Of a DNA stretch of 64,000 bases, positions 1-8,476 are shown piece by piece (the stretch's first letter is position 1; the number at the start of each line of letters is the position of its first letter). The notes below the pieces were generated by a model that was not told where the DNA came from, made no database searches, and saw only the letters and a list, made by a program, of their open reading frames with translations. Source of the stretch: Chitinophaga terrae (ex Kim and Jung 2007) (lineage in GTDB: Bacteria > Bacteroidota > Bacteroidia > Chitinophagales > Chitinophagaceae); NCBI RefSeq assembly GCF_900107795.1, contig NZ_FNRL01000017.1, forward strand, positions 79,939 to 143,938, read 5' to 3'. Made by a program: the position numbers and the translations under genes.

Positions 1-1008
1 GAAATACTGGCCCCAAAACGTATAGGGGATGCTCCCATGATCTTTTTAGTGGATGAGTATTTCCAGGATAAGAAAGAGTTTTTGTCGAGGATCCCGTTGC
101 AGGGGAAAGACAAGATTGTGGTGATCGATGTAACCCATGAACCTAAGACCACTTATGTAGATAAACTGCGCGATGAGTTGACCGCAGAATTCGGGAAAGT
201 TTCCGGTATTATTGGCATCGGGGGCGGATCAGTAATGGATATGGCGAAAGCTGTTTCCCTGATGATGACCAACCCTGGCTCATCTGCCGATTACCAGGGA
301 TGGGACCTGGTAAAAGTGCCGGGTGTTTACAAAGTAGGTATTCCTACTATTTCCGGTACCGGGGCTGAAGTAAGCCGCACCTGCGTATTAACAGGCCCTA
401 CCCGCAAACTGGGAATGAACTCAGATTTCACGCCATTCGACCAGATCGTTCTGGACCCGGCATTAACGAGAACAGTTGAGCCTAACCAACGTTTTTACAC
501 GGCTATGGACTGCTTTATCCACTGTGTTGAATCGCTGCAGGGTACTTACCTGAACGCATTCAGCAAATCGTACGGTGAAAAGGCGCAGGAATTATGTGAA
601 GAGATCTTCCTGGAGAAAGAGACCTGGGACGATGATGCAGATGAGAAACTGATGATGGCTTCTTATGCGGGCGGTATGAGTATCGCTTACTCCCAGGTAG
701 GGGTTGCACACGCTGTAAGCTACGGACTGGCATACCTGCTGGGAACCAAACATGGTATCGGCAACTGTATCGTGTTCGATAAACTGGAAGAGTTCTACCC
801 TGACGGCGTAAAGAAATTCAAGGAAATGGTGAAGAAGCATAATATCGACATCCCGCAGGGTATCACCAAAGGCCTTACAGATGAGCAGTTCGAGACTATG
901 ATCAATGTTTCCCTGGGCATGGCGCCATTGTGGGAAAACGCGCTGGGTAAAGACTGGAAAGAGATCATGACCCGCGAACGTTTGCGTAAATTATACGAGC
1001 GTTTATAA
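1..1008 (+). CDS. kdnB: Iron-containing alcohol dehydrogenase, KdnB-like (5' end outside window)
   Basis: The protein belongs to the iron-dependent alcohol dehydrogenase fold. It has the glycine-rich nucleotide loop GIGGGSVMD, the segment PTISGTGAE, and metal-ligand histidines in the FIHCVES and HAVSYGL...KHGIGN stretches. The overall sequence resembles 3-deoxy-D-manno-octulosonate 8-oxidase (KdnB), which oxidises C8 of Kdo before the aminotransferase KdnA makes 8-amino-Kdo for lipopolysaccharide. The frame is open to base 1 without a stop, and family members have about 30 residues before the FLVDEYF segment, so the ATG at 37 is probably internal and the true start lies upstream. KdnA would be expected upstream, outside the window. 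The exact substrate is inferred from similarity; another short-chain alcohol or sugar oxidase of the same fold is possible. Confidence 0.7.
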   Translation, partial: EILAPKRIGDAPMIFLVDEYFQDKKEFLSRIPLQGKDKIVVIDVTHEPKTTYVDKLRDELTAEFGKVSGIIGIGGGSVMDMAKAVSLMMTNPGSSADYQGWDLVKVPGVYKVGIPTISGTGAEVSRTCVLTGPTRKLGMNSDFTPFDQIVLDPALTRTVEPNQRFYTAMDCFIHCVESLQGTYLNAFSKSYGEKAQELCEEIFLEKETWDDDADEKLMMASYAGGMSIAYSQVGVAHAVSYGLAYLLGTKHGIGNCIVFDKLEEFYPDGVKKFKEMVKKHNIDIPQGITKGLTDEQFETMINVSLGMAPLWENALGKDWKEIMTRERLRKLYERL

Positions 1009-1029
1009 TTTTTGGGTTTAGACCATATA

Positions 1030-1078
1030 AAAAGCAGTAAACAAATACGTTTAAGTGATTTGTTTACTGCTTTTGTTT
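1030..1078 (+). terminator. Rho-independent terminator after the KdnB-like gene
   Basis: A perfect 17-bp inverted repeat (1030-1046 with 1058-1074) encloses an 11-base loop and ends in a T-rich tract. It lies 21 bases after the stop codon. It shows that the downstream rmuC frame, although open back to 1012, cannot start before this hairpin. Confidence 0.85.
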
Positions 1079-1146
1079 TCGGTACACCGCAACACGCAGA
1101 TAGGATGCGTAGCGCACATTTATTATTGTTTCAGAGCCAGATTAGC

Positions 1147-2601
1147 ATGTTGATATTTACAATCATTTCGGGAATAGTGGCAGTTATACTGCTGGTTTTG
1201 TTGCTGAGAACCCGGCAACAGCTTACAGCCCTGCGCGCTGCAGACAAGCAGCAGATAGAGCTTTTGCAGGCGAATTTTACCTCTCTGCAGGAAAAATACC
1301 GGGGGATGGAAGCCAGGCAGGAATACCAGCAGCAAATGCTGGATGATAAAAATGCCTTGCTGAAAGAAAAGCAGGATCAACTGGAAAGGTTAAACGAAGA
1401 ATTTGCCTCTATCATGTCGGAGCAGGGCCGGCTGATGGAACAGAATAAGTACCTGCAGATCCAGTTGAATGGCGAGAAAGAGAGATTGCAACAAGTTCAT
1501 AAAGAGTTCAGTATCCAGTTCGAGAATACTGCACAGCAGCTGCTGCACCGGATCTCGGGGAATTTCATGGAGCAGAATAAAACCAAGATCGACGATGTGC
1601 TGAAGCCATTATCTGAAAAGATAGATAGTTTCAGAAGCAGTATACAACAGTCGATGGTTGCGGAAACCTCCCAGAGAGCTGCGCTGAAAACAGAACTGGA
1701 GCGGCTTTTAGAGCTGAACCAGACACTTTCCAAGGAAGCGAATAACCTGACAAAAGCCCTGAAAGCTGATACCAAGAAACAGGGCAACTGGGGCGAAATG
1801 ATACTGGAACGGGTACTGGAAGCATCGGGCCTGGAAAAAGGAGTGCATTACAAGACCCAGGATGCACAAAGAGATGATGCGGGGCAGTTAAGGAAACCGG
1901 ATCTCCTCCTGCAACTACCTGAAGAAAGGCAGATCATCATCGACTCCAAGGTTTCATTGAAGGCCTATGAAGAGTATTGCAGCGCCGAAAATGAAGATGA
2001 CAGGAAGTATGCGCTTAAAATGCACATCCAGTCGGTTAAGAACCATGTAAATGAATTAAGCCAGAAAGCCTATCACCGGCTGTACCAGAACACTACAGAT
2101 TTTGTACTTCTCTTTATTCCTATTGAACCGGCCTACGCCCTCGCTGTTATGCAGGAAGAAGATCTTTATGATTATGCTTTCAGGCGTAAAATAATACTGG
2201 TAAGCGTACCGTCTTTATTGGCCACCCTTCGGATCATAGAGAATATGTGGAGGCTCGACAAGCAGAATAAAAACGCAGAGGAAATTGTGAAACAAGGAAG
2301 CGCGCTTTACGACAAGTTTGTAGGGTTTGTAGAAGATCTGGCAACCGTAGGAGAGCAGCTTAAGCGCAGCAGCAGCGCCTACGAACAAGCCATGAATAAA
2401 CTGACAGCAGGACACGGCAACCTCGTTGGAAGAGCCGAAAAGATGAGGAAACTTGGACTTAACAATAAGAAGGAGTTGCCTAAACAGGTGCAGCAAACCT
2501 TGTTGCCTGAAGAGGACGAGCCGGCATTGGAAATAGAACCACCGGCAGAAGAAAATATTCCCGGCGTTTTTGCCAGCAGGCCGTCAACGCCTGATTCCTG
2601 A
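1147..2601 (+). CDS. rmuC: DNA recombination protein RmuC
   Basis: A 484-residue RmuC-family protein, associated with limiting recombination-dependent rearrangements at inverted repeats. The N-terminus is a single hydrophobic anchor (about residues 1-20) followed by a long charged coiled coil to about residue 200. The conserved nuclease-like RmuC domain follows, with GNWGEMILERVLE near residue 210, then KPDLLLQLP and IIIDSKVSLKAYEEY. The C-terminal 40 residues are acidic and proline-rich. The frame is open back to 1012, but that stretch holds a terminator hairpin, so the ATG at 1147 directly before the membrane anchor is chosen. The gene stands alone between two hairpins. Confidence 0.92.
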   Translation: MLIFTIISGIVAVILLVLLLRTRQQLTALRAADKQQIELLQANFTSLQEKYRGMEARQEYQQQMLDDKNALLKEKQDQLERLNEEFASIMSEQGRLMEQNKYLQIQLNGEKERLQQVHKEFSIQFENTAQQLLHRISGNFMEQNKTKIDDVLKPLSEKIDSFRSSIQQSMVAETSQRAALKTELERLLELNQTLSKEANNLTKALKADTKKQGNWGEMILERVLEASGLEKGVHYKTQDAQRDDAGQLRKPDLLLQLPEERQIIIDSKVSLKAYEEYCSAENEDDRKYALKMHIQSVKNHVNELSQKAYHRLYQNTTDFVLLFIPIEPAYALAVMQEEDLYDYAFRRKIILVSVPSLLATLRIIENMWRLDKQNKNAEEIVKQGSALYDKFVGFVEDLATVGEQLKRSSSAYEQAMNKLTAGHGNLVGRAEKMRKLGLNNKKELPKQVQQTLLPEEDEPALEIEPPAEENIPGVFASRPSTPDS

Positions 2602-2609
2602 TGGGCGCC

Positions 2610-2690
2610 GTAAAATAAACCGTGTCAAAACCTGGAAAAGAAGACCGTTAAGATGGCTTTTTGGTTTTTGACACAGGTTGTTTTACAGTC
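2610..2690. terminator. Long imperfect hairpin between rmuC and the MFS gene
   Basis: GTAAAATAAACC at 2610 and GTGTCAAAACC at 2622 pair with GGTTTTTGACAC at 2663 and the following AGGTTGTTTTAC, giving an interrupted stem of roughly 25 pairs. It sits between the convergent rmuC and MFS genes and can end transcription from the left. The MFS gene ends about 130 bases further on. Confidence 0.55.
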
Positions 2691-2821
2691 GTTCCTGGAT
2701 TGATAGGTCTCAACCCAGCCATTATTGTTTGTGTAGTATAAAAGATCTTGTGTATCGCTTAACTCCCTGTGGTTACGGGCCAAATTACGCTTGGGACAAT
2801 ATTACGGATCTCCTTTACCGC

Positions 2822-4024
2822 CTAATTCCTGATATTAACAGTTTCCAACCCGGGAGCTATTTTTTTAGGTTTATAGATGAAGCTCAGGTAAATGGTTGCC
2901 AGGAAGGTAAGCGCAGCAAATAAGTAAAAAGTGAGCGGGAAGCGTTCCGCTTTGTTATGGTAGATAAGCGCCGAGAAATAGGCGCCCAGGCCAATCCCCG
3001 CTTCCAGGGCAATGTACATGCTTGCCAGGGCGCGTCCCCTGTGTTGAGGATCGCTTAAGTCTATAGTCCATGCAGTAACCGCCGGAGAGTTCAGTCCCAC
3101 AGAAATACCATAAACCACTGCGCCGGCCAGCAATATTAAGCTGTTGGAAGCCACTGCCATCAACACCATAGATATAGCCATAGTAGTAGCGGATATCTTC
3201 AGGATAGGCGTTCTTCCGTATTTATCAGATACTTTACCCGCTATAAACCGGATACCTACAGAACTGACGGTAAAGAAAGTGAAGAATAATCCTTTATTGG
3301 CAATACCCAGGTAAGTACTGAAATCAGGGATGATCGTCAATACCGCGCCATAGCTGAAGTAGGTGAGGAAACAGATCAGCACGGGCGGCCATACTTTAGG
3401 TTCAAATATCTCGCTGCCGGAGATCTTCAGTAACGAAACCCGGAACCGCTGTCTGTTGTGCAAAGTCTCTTTCATGCCTACCAGGATCACTACTGAAAGC
3501 AGTGCAAAGGCCGCCGAAAGCTGGAACATGACATCAATATTCCATCTTACTGCCACATAACCTCCAAGCGCCGGTCCCATAGCCATGCCAATAGTACTGA
3601 ACAAACCAACCATGCCCATTGCTTCTCCACGGCGGGTTACAGGAACAATGTCCGACACATAGGCGGAAGTACCCGTTGGCTTAAAACCTGTAGAAAACCC
3701 GTGGAAGAAGCGTAATAACAGGAAAGCGCCCACAGAACTGATGAGCGGGTAGATCAGGCTGCACACAACACAAACCAGGGAACCGAATATCATTACAGGT
3801 ACCCTGCCAACCGTATCGGTTAGCTTTCCGCTAAAAGGACGGGACAGCCCCGCCATTAAAGTAAATAAGCCAATAATATATCCCTTGTAATCTTCTCCTC
3901 CCATTCGTGTCAGGTAGGCCGGGAGTTCAGGGATCATCATGTTAAAGCTGGCAGAAAAAAGCGCGTTGCTTAAGCAAAGCAGGATAAAGTGAAGGTTATA
4001 AATCCGGTCCGTCGACTGATGCAT
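2822..4024 (-). CDS. MFS transporter, DHA1-type exporter
   Basis: A 400-residue major facilitator with about twelve hydrophobic segments. The signature loop between helices 2 and 3 is visible as GLSRPFSGKLTDTVGRVPVM, and a related loop after helix 8 reads KVSDKYGRTP, as usual for this superfamily. The ~400-residue, 12-helix layout fits drug/metabolite:H+ antiporters of the DHA1 group rather than sugar importers. No regulator gene is adjacent, so the substrate cannot be inferred. The ATG at 4024 lies just before the first membrane helix. Confidence 0.88.
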   Translation of the reverse strand: MHQSTDRIYNLHFILLCLSNALFSASFNMMIPELPAYLTRMGGEDYKGYIIGLFTLMAGLSRPFSGKLTDTVGRVPVMIFGSLVCVVCSLIYPLISSVGAFLLLRFFHGFSTGFKPTGTSAYVSDIVPVTRRGEAMGMVGLFSTIGMAMGPALGGYVAVRWNIDVMFQLSAAFALLSVVILVGMKETLHNRQRFRVSLLKISGSEIFEPKVWPPVLICFLTYFSYGAVLTIIPDFSTYLGIANKGLFFTFFTVSSVGIRFIAGKVSDKYGRTPILKISATTMAISMVLMAVASNSLILLAGAVVYGISVGLNSPAVTAWTIDLSDPQHRGRALASMYIALEAGIGLGAYFSALIYHNKAERFPLTFYLFAALTFLATIYLSFIYKPKKIAPGLETVNIRN

Positions 4025-4058
4025 GGCTGCAAAATTAGGAACTATGGTACAATTTTCG

Positions 4059-4066
4059 CAAAGTTA
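4059..4066 (-). promoter_or_regulatory. -7 element for the MFS gene
   Basis: The minus strand reads TAACTTTG followed by CG, an exact match to the Bacteroidota -7 consensus TAnnTTTG, about 35 bases before the start codon. A second exact match, TAATTTTG, lies at 4030-4037 but would give almost no leader. No clear -33 TTTG is at ideal spacing. Confidence 0.45.
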
Positions 4067-4201
4067 TCCCGTCGCCGGCCTGAGCCCGAACAAAAAAGGA
4101 ACTAGCCTGTTTTATATTATCTGATTATGAAATGCTGACATTGGTCATTTATTGCTTTTCTTTTTATCAGTAAATTTATATTAACTAAAAAAGTCAAAGA
4201 T

Positions 4202-4672
4202 ATGAAAGCAAACATCGGTGTTTTGGACGAACACTTAAAACAAATAGCCTTAGAGTTGAACAAAGTATTGGCAGATGAACTGGTGCTGTATGCTAAAACC
4301 CGCAACTGCCACTGGAACATCGAAGGCCCTAACTTCATGGAATTACACGCATTTTATGAAGAGCAATACGAAGAGCTGGAAGAATATGCTGATGAAGTAG
4401 CTGAATACATCCGTTCAATCGGACATTATGCGCAAGGCCGTTATGCAGATGTATTAAGCCTCACCAACCTGCTTGAATCAGAATATTCCAACGATCAGAA
4501 AGTGCAGCTGAAAGGCCTGCTGGACGACCATGAAACGATTATCCGCAACCTTCGCCGCCTGATAGACGAATTCGATACCAAGTATAACGATAAAGGAGCT
4601 GCGGACTTTGCTACCCAAATGTTGCAAAAGCACCTCAAGAAAGCCTGGATGATACGTTCTTACCTGAAATAG
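4202..4672 (+). CDS. dps: Dps family ferritin-like DNA-protection protein
   Basis: A 156-residue four-helix Dps protein. Dps dodecamers oxidise ferrous iron with hydrogen peroxide, store the mineral, and shield DNA during starvation or oxidative stress. The ferroxidase signature is present: NCHWNIEGPNF near residues 35-45 supplies the His, and LHAFYEEQYEELEEYADEVAEYIR supplies the acidic ligands of the neighbouring subunit. Length is typical. The N-terminal tail is short with only two lysines, so direct DNA binding may be weak. The gene is monocistronic, with a hairpin terminator 20 bases after the stop codon. Confidence 0.93.
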   Translation: MKANIGVLDEHLKQIALELNKVLADELVLYAKTRNCHWNIEGPNFMELHAFYEEQYEELEEYADEVAEYIRSIGHYAQGRYADVLSLTNLLESEYSNDQKVQLKGLLDDHETIIRNLRRLIDEFDTKYNDKGAADFATQMLQKHLKKAWMIRSYLK

Positions 4673-4692
4673 TATCTTAACAATATAAACTG

Positions 4693-4736
4693 ACGTGTTG
4701 ATTGCAGCGGTTTTCCTGTGGTCAACACGTTTTGTT
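4693..4736 (+). terminator. Terminator of dps
   Basis: ACGTGTTGA (4693-4701) pairs with TCAACACGT (4722-4730), separated by a 20-base loop and followed by TTTGTTTT. It lies immediately after dps and before the NYN-domain gene. Confidence 0.7.
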
Positions 4737-4752
4737 TTAATAACCCTTACAA

Positions 4753-5502
4753 ATGGATAATACAAGAGACCTGCGTTTGGCAGTACTGATAGATGCCGAC
4801 AATATTCCTTATCATAAGATCGGCGGATTGCTGGAAGAAGTAGCCAAGTATGGCAACCCAACCTTTAAAAGAATTTACGGCGATTGGACGAAACCAACCG
4901 TTGTTGGCTGGAAAGGCGTATTGCTGGATTATGCAATAACCCCCATCCAGCAATACAGTTATACCAGTGGCAAGAACGCTACCGATTCGGCCATGATCAT
5001 CGACGCGATGGATATACTATATACCGGCAGGGTAGATGGTTTCTGCCTTGTATCCAGCGACAGCGATTTTACCAGGCTGGCTACACGTCTGCGGGAAGCC
5101 GGGATGACCGTTTACGGCATGGGCGAACAGAAAACGCCCAGCGCCTTCCGGGCAGCCTGCGATAAATTCATCTACCTGGAAATCCTGGAAGGAATAGAGA
5201 AAAGATCAGATGAGGATAAACCCAGGTCTTCGAAGGTTAAACAGAAAAGCATCAGCAAAGCGGATAAACGGTTGCTCACACTTTTGTCTACCAGCATCAA
5301 CGACATTGCAGATGAAGACGGATGGGCGTACCTGGGCGAGTTAGGCAACCTGCTTTTAAAGAAGAAGCCGGATTTCGACGCCCGGAACTATGGATATACC
5401 AAGCTGCTGCAGTTGCTCAAAAGCTTTCCGAACTTTGAGGTGGATATCCGCGAAAGCGGCGGCAGAAAAGCCGGCAAACTCGTATATGTAAGAACTGTAT
5501 AA
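4753..5502 (+). CDS. NYN-domain (LabA/PIN-like) protein with C-terminal LOTUS/OST-HTH domain
   Basis: A 249-residue two-domain protein. The N-terminal NYN fold is related to PIN nucleases and shows the acidic metal-binding set: D14 and D16 in LIDADN, D78 in TDSAMIIDAMD, and D103/D105 in SSDSDF. This predicts a metal-dependent RNase. From about residue 170 the sequence matches the OST-HTH/LOTUS winged helix, an RNA-binding module. Bacterial proteins of this architecture are widespread but their RNA targets are mostly unknown. The stop codon is only two bases before the start of the macrodomain gene, so the two are almost certainly co-transcribed. Domain assignment is firm; the biological role is not. 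Confidence 0.87.
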   Translation: MDNTRDLRLAVLIDADNIPYHKIGGLLEEVAKYGNPTFKRIYGDWTKPTVVGWKGVLLDYAITPIQQYSYTSGKNATDSAMIIDAMDILYTGRVDGFCLVSSDSDFTRLATRLREAGMTVYGMGEQKTPSAFRAACDKFIYLEILEGIEKRSDEDKPRSSKVKQKSISKADKRLLTLLSTSINDIADEDGWAYLGELGNLLLKKKPDFDARNYGYTKLLQLLKSFPNFEVDIRESGGRKAGKLVYVRTV

Positions 5503-5504
5503 CT

Positions 5505-6032
5505 ATGCCATCAGTAAATATTGAAATCATCCGGGGAGACATAACAAAAATTGCAGTGGATGCAATTGTAAACGCTGCCAACTCGTCTTTAATGGGCGGG
5601 GGAGGAGTAGATGGGGCAATTCACCGGGCCGGAGGGCCGCAGATACTGGAAGACTGCCGGGCGATCGTTGCGCGGCAGGGAGGTTGTAAAACCGGGGAGG
5701 CAGTAATTACCCGTGCAGGGAACCTGCCGGCTAAACATGTTATACACACTGTTGGCCCGGTTTGGAACAGCGGTACCAGGAACGAACCTGCATTGCTCGC
5801 CAATTGCTACCGCAATTCTTTGCTCCTCGCCGCCTCCAATAACCTGGTATCTGTTTCTTTCCCTAATATCAGTACAGGGATCTATCATTTCCCTAAAGAT
5901 CTTGCGGCCGGCATCGCCGTTAAAACCGTCGTGGATTTCCTCGCCAGCCATCCTGCTATGGAAGTAAAGCTGGTATGTTTTGATGAAGAGAATTACCGGC
6001 TTACTAATGATTATTACAGCCAATCCGTTTAG
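5505..6032 (+). CDS. Macrodomain protein, O-acetyl-ADP-ribose deacetylase type
   Basis: A 175-residue single macrodomain of the MacroD/YmdB class. These bind ADP-ribose and remove it, or the acetyl group of O-acetyl-ADP-ribose. Key motifs are DAIVNAAN (residues 19-26), the GGGGVDGAIH loop (31-40), and GIYHFP near residue 125, which together form the substrate pocket. In E. coli the homologue YmdB also modulates RNase III. The gene follows the NYN-LOTUS RNase after two bases, which suggests a link between RNA cleavage and ADP-ribose chemistry. A hairpin terminator lies about 180 bases downstream. Confidence 0.92.
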   Translation: MPSVNIEIIRGDITKIAVDAIVNAANSSLMGGGGVDGAIHRAGGPQILEDCRAIVARQGGCKTGEAVITRAGNLPAKHVIHTVGPVWNSGTRNEPALLANCYRNSLLLAASNNLVSVSFPNISTGIYHFPKDLAAGIAVKTVVDFLASHPAMEVKLVCFDEENYRLTNDYYSQSV

Positions 6033-6213
6033 AAACGCAGTTTATGAACAGCCTACGTGTTGCCAATGGTTCAAAAATAATTTTCATTATTTGTTTAGAT
6101 TAGACGCCGTTTGTTGTGTTGTTGAGCAATATTTGTTGTATTGAGATGAGTTGTGAAAAGGTAATGAGGTAAATATTGCTTCTTGTTTTTAAAGATTAAA
6201 ACTCTACATAACA

Positions 6214-6249
6214 AAAAAGGCTTCCTCAAATGGAAGCCTTTTTCTTTTT
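6214..6249. terminator. Bidirectional terminator
   Basis: AAAAAGGCTTCC (6214-6225) pairs perfectly with GGAAGCCTTTTT (6232-6243) around a 6-base loop. T-rich tracts follow on both strands. It serves the macrodomain operon on the plus strand and the small membrane-protein gene on the minus strand. Confidence 0.9.
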
Positions 6250-6278
6250 CTATAGTGCGATGTGAAAAAGCGGATTAA

Positions 6279-6422
6279 TTAGTTTTTTGCGTATTTCACC
6301 CAGGCATAAACAAACATAGCCGCAAAAAGCAAAATGGCTGCCGGAGCCAGAACACTACCAATACTATCGCCAACTTTATAGAAGTTGGTAGTATGTACTA
6401 CTGTTAAGAGATTCATCAACAT
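6279..6422 (-). CDS. Small single-pass membrane protein, 47 residues
   Basis: A short frame with ATG at 6422 (alternative ATG at 6416) and TAA at 6279. The N-terminal half is mixed. The second half is one hydrophobic helix (SVLAPAAILLFAAMFVYAW) ending in a basic tail (VKYAKN), so the protein should span the membrane once. It is flanked by a plausible promoter on one side and a perfect terminator on the other, which supports a real gene. I do not recognise a family. The position after the E1 gene may be accidental, since it appears to have its own promoter. Confidence 0.6.
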   Translation of the reverse strand: MLMNLLTVVHTTNFYKVGDSIGSVLAPAAILLFAAMFVYAWVKYAKN

Positions 6423-6451
6423 AGTATAATGATTTTGTTTAATTCCGGTTG

Positions 6452-6486
6452 CAAATTATAACTTTCATGGCAGATTCCCAATCAAA
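6452..6486 (-). promoter_or_regulatory. Promoter of the 47-residue membrane protein gene
   Basis: On the minus strand TTTG (6483-6486) is followed after 22 bases by TATAATTTG (6452-6460), close to the Bacteroidota TTTG / TAnnTTTG pattern. It lies between the E1 stop codon and the small gene's start. Confidence 0.4.
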
Positions 6487-6493
6487 CCTATTG

Positions 6494-8464
6494 TTACCAT
6501 TGGAATAACCGTTGTATATACCCGTCCAGTCTTGCTTTGGCGAGAAAATTTTTTTCCAGCTCCTGGGCAAACGGAACCGGGGTATCGAGGCTGGCGCACC
6601 TCATGACCGGGGCATCCAGCAATTCAAAACAATGTTCGGCGATCCAGGCGCTTATTTCCGCACCGAAACCTCCTGTAAGGGTGTCTTCATGCAATACCAG
6701 TACCTTCCCGGTGGCGGCTGTGATCTCCCTGATCGCATCATAATCCAATGGGTGTAAAGACCTTAGGTCTAGGATGCCAATGGAAATTCCGGGGTGTTGC
6801 ATGGCATAATTTACTGCCCAATGCACGCCGCTGCCATAGGTTATTATACTGATATCTGTTCCCGCCTGTACCAGCCGGGCTTTCCCGAATTCGATAGTAT
6901 AATATCCTTCAGGCACCATCCCGGTTATACTCCGGTACAACGCCTTATGTTCAAAAAACATCACCGGGTTTGGATCGGCCAGGGCAGCCAGCAACAGCCC
7001 CTTTGCATCTGCCGGCGCAGACGGATACACCACTTTCAGGCCGGGAACATGTGTAAACCAGGCTTCATTGGTCTGGGAGTGAAATGGCCCGGCTCCTACA
7101 CCGCCGCCAGCCGGCATCCTGATCACAACGTCTGCCGCCTGGCCCCATCTGTAATGGATCTTTGCCAGGTTATTCACGATCTGGTTAAATCCACAGGTAA
7201 CAAAATCGCCAAACTGCATCTCTACCATACTCTTGAAACCACCTATCGAAAGGCCCAGCGCAGCCCCTATAACAGCGCTTTCACAAAGAGGCGTATTCCT
7301 CACACGGTTGCCGAATTCCTTAAGCAACCCTTCCGTGATCTTAAAAGCGCCGCCATACTCTGCGATGTCCTGGCCCATGAGGATCAGTTCAGGGAATTGA
7401 TGCATTGCTTCCTTTAATCCTTCTGCAATCGCATCTATGAACCGTTGTTCTTTGGCTGCAGGACCAGGGTTTACTGCAGGAATAGCAGGAGCATAAACAT
7501 CTGAAAGTTCAAGCGCTGTATTTACCCGGATAGGAGGGGTTTGCAATCCCAGCGCTACTTCGTTTTCTATTTGTGTTTTGAGTTGCTGTTGGATCCGGGT
7601 TATTTCCTCGTCCGACAGGAGGTTGATTTCTTTCAGGTAGTTGGCGTATTGAGTAATGGGATCTTTTTTCTCCCACATTTCGAACAGGGCTGCCGGTACA
7701 TATTTAACCCCGCTGGCTTCTTCATGGCCCCGCATCCTGAAAGTAACTGCTTCTATCAGTACGGGTTTTTGCGTTTGCACCGCATAATTCCTGGCTGTTT
7801 TAACGGTCTGGTATACTTCAAGGAGGTTGTTGCCATCCACGCGTACCCCTTCCATTCCATACCCGGCAGCTTTGTCAACCAGGTCATGACACCTGTACTG
7901 TTCGTGAGTAGGGGTACTGAGAGCATACCCGTTGTTCTCTATAAGGAATATAACAGGCAGATCCCAGACGGCGGCCAGGTTCAGGGCTTCATGAAATTCG
8001 CCTTCGCTGGTGCCGCCTTCGCCGGTAAATGCCAGTGTAACTTTAGGTTCGTGTTTATATTGATGGGCGAGCGCAATGCCGTCGGCAATCGAGAGCTGCG
8101 GGCCCAGGTGGCTGATCATGCCACAGATATGGTGATCGCGGTTCCCGAAATGGAATGATCTTTCCCTTCCTTTACTGTACCCTTCATCGCTTCCCTGCCA
8201 TTGTTTCAGCAACTTATGCAGCGGCATGCGCCGGGTAGTGAATACGCCGAGGTTCCTGTGTAAGGGCAATATCCATTCGTCGTCTTCCAGTGCCAGCGTT
8301 GCGCCTACGGCGATCGCTTCCTGGCCGATGCCCGAAAACCATTTACTGATCTTTCCCTGCCGGAGTAACAGTAACATTTTTTCTTCTATCAGCCGGGGAT
8401 AAATCAATGCGTTATAGAAGGATAGCAATTGCTCGTTGCTAAGTCCTGTTCTGTCAAACTGCAT
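6494..8464 (-). CDS. Fused E1 alpha-beta of a branched-chain 2-oxo acid / 2-oxoisovalerate-type dehydrogenase
   Basis: A 656-residue thiamine-diphosphate enzyme. Residues 1 to about 320 match the E1 alpha chain, with IGQEAIAVG and the cofactor motif running from GEGGTSEGEFHEALN to IENN. Residues from about 345 match E1 beta, including MGQDIAEYGGAFKITEGL, FNQIVNNLAKIHYRWG and MPAGGGVGAGPFHSQ. Alpha-beta fusion is common in Bacteroidota. The enzyme decarboxylates a 2-oxo acid and passes the acyl group to a lipoyl E2. No E2 or E3 gene is nearby, so those subunits must be encoded elsewhere. Branched-chain substrates are favoured by similarity, but pyruvate or acetoin cannot be excluded. Confidence 0.88.
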   Translation of the reverse strand: MQFDRTGLSNEQLLSFYNALIYPRLIEEKMLLLLRQGKISKWFSGIGQEAIAVGATLALEDDEWILPLHRNLGVFTTRRMPLHKLLKQWQGSDEGYSKGRERSFHFGNRDHHICGMISHLGPQLSIADGIALAHQYKHEPKVTLAFTGEGGTSEGEFHEALNLAAVWDLPVIFLIENNGYALSTPTHEQYRCHDLVDKAAGYGMEGVRVDGNNLLEVYQTVKTARNYAVQTQKPVLIEAVTFRMRGHEEASGVKYVPAALFEMWEKKDPITQYANYLKEINLLSDEEITRIQQQLKTQIENEVALGLQTPPIRVNTALELSDVYAPAIPAVNPGPAAKEQRFIDAIAEGLKEAMHQFPELILMGQDIAEYGGAFKITEGLLKEFGNRVRNTPLCESAVIGAALGLSIGGFKSMVEMQFGDFVTCGFNQIVNNLAKIHYRWGQAADVVIRMPAGGGVGAGPFHSQTNEAWFTHVPGLKVVYPSAPADAKGLLLAALADPNPVMFFEHKALYRSITGMVPEGYYTIEFGKARLVQAGTDISIITYGSGVHWAVNYAMQHPGISIGILDLRSLHPLDYDAIREITAATGKVLVLHEDTLTGGFGAEISAWIAEHCFELLDAPVMRCASLDTPVPFAQELEKNFLAKARLDGYIQRLFQW

Positions 8465-8476
8465 AGGAAAAACAGT

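Noticed and set aside
1012..1146. N-terminal extension of rmuC from a start at 1012
   Set aside because: This stretch contains a perfect terminator hairpin, and the RmuC membrane anchor begins exactly at the ATG at 1147.
2678..2923. 81-codon plus-strand frame after rmuC
   Set aside because: It overlaps the end of the MFS gene, covers the hairpin, and has no recognisable protein pattern.
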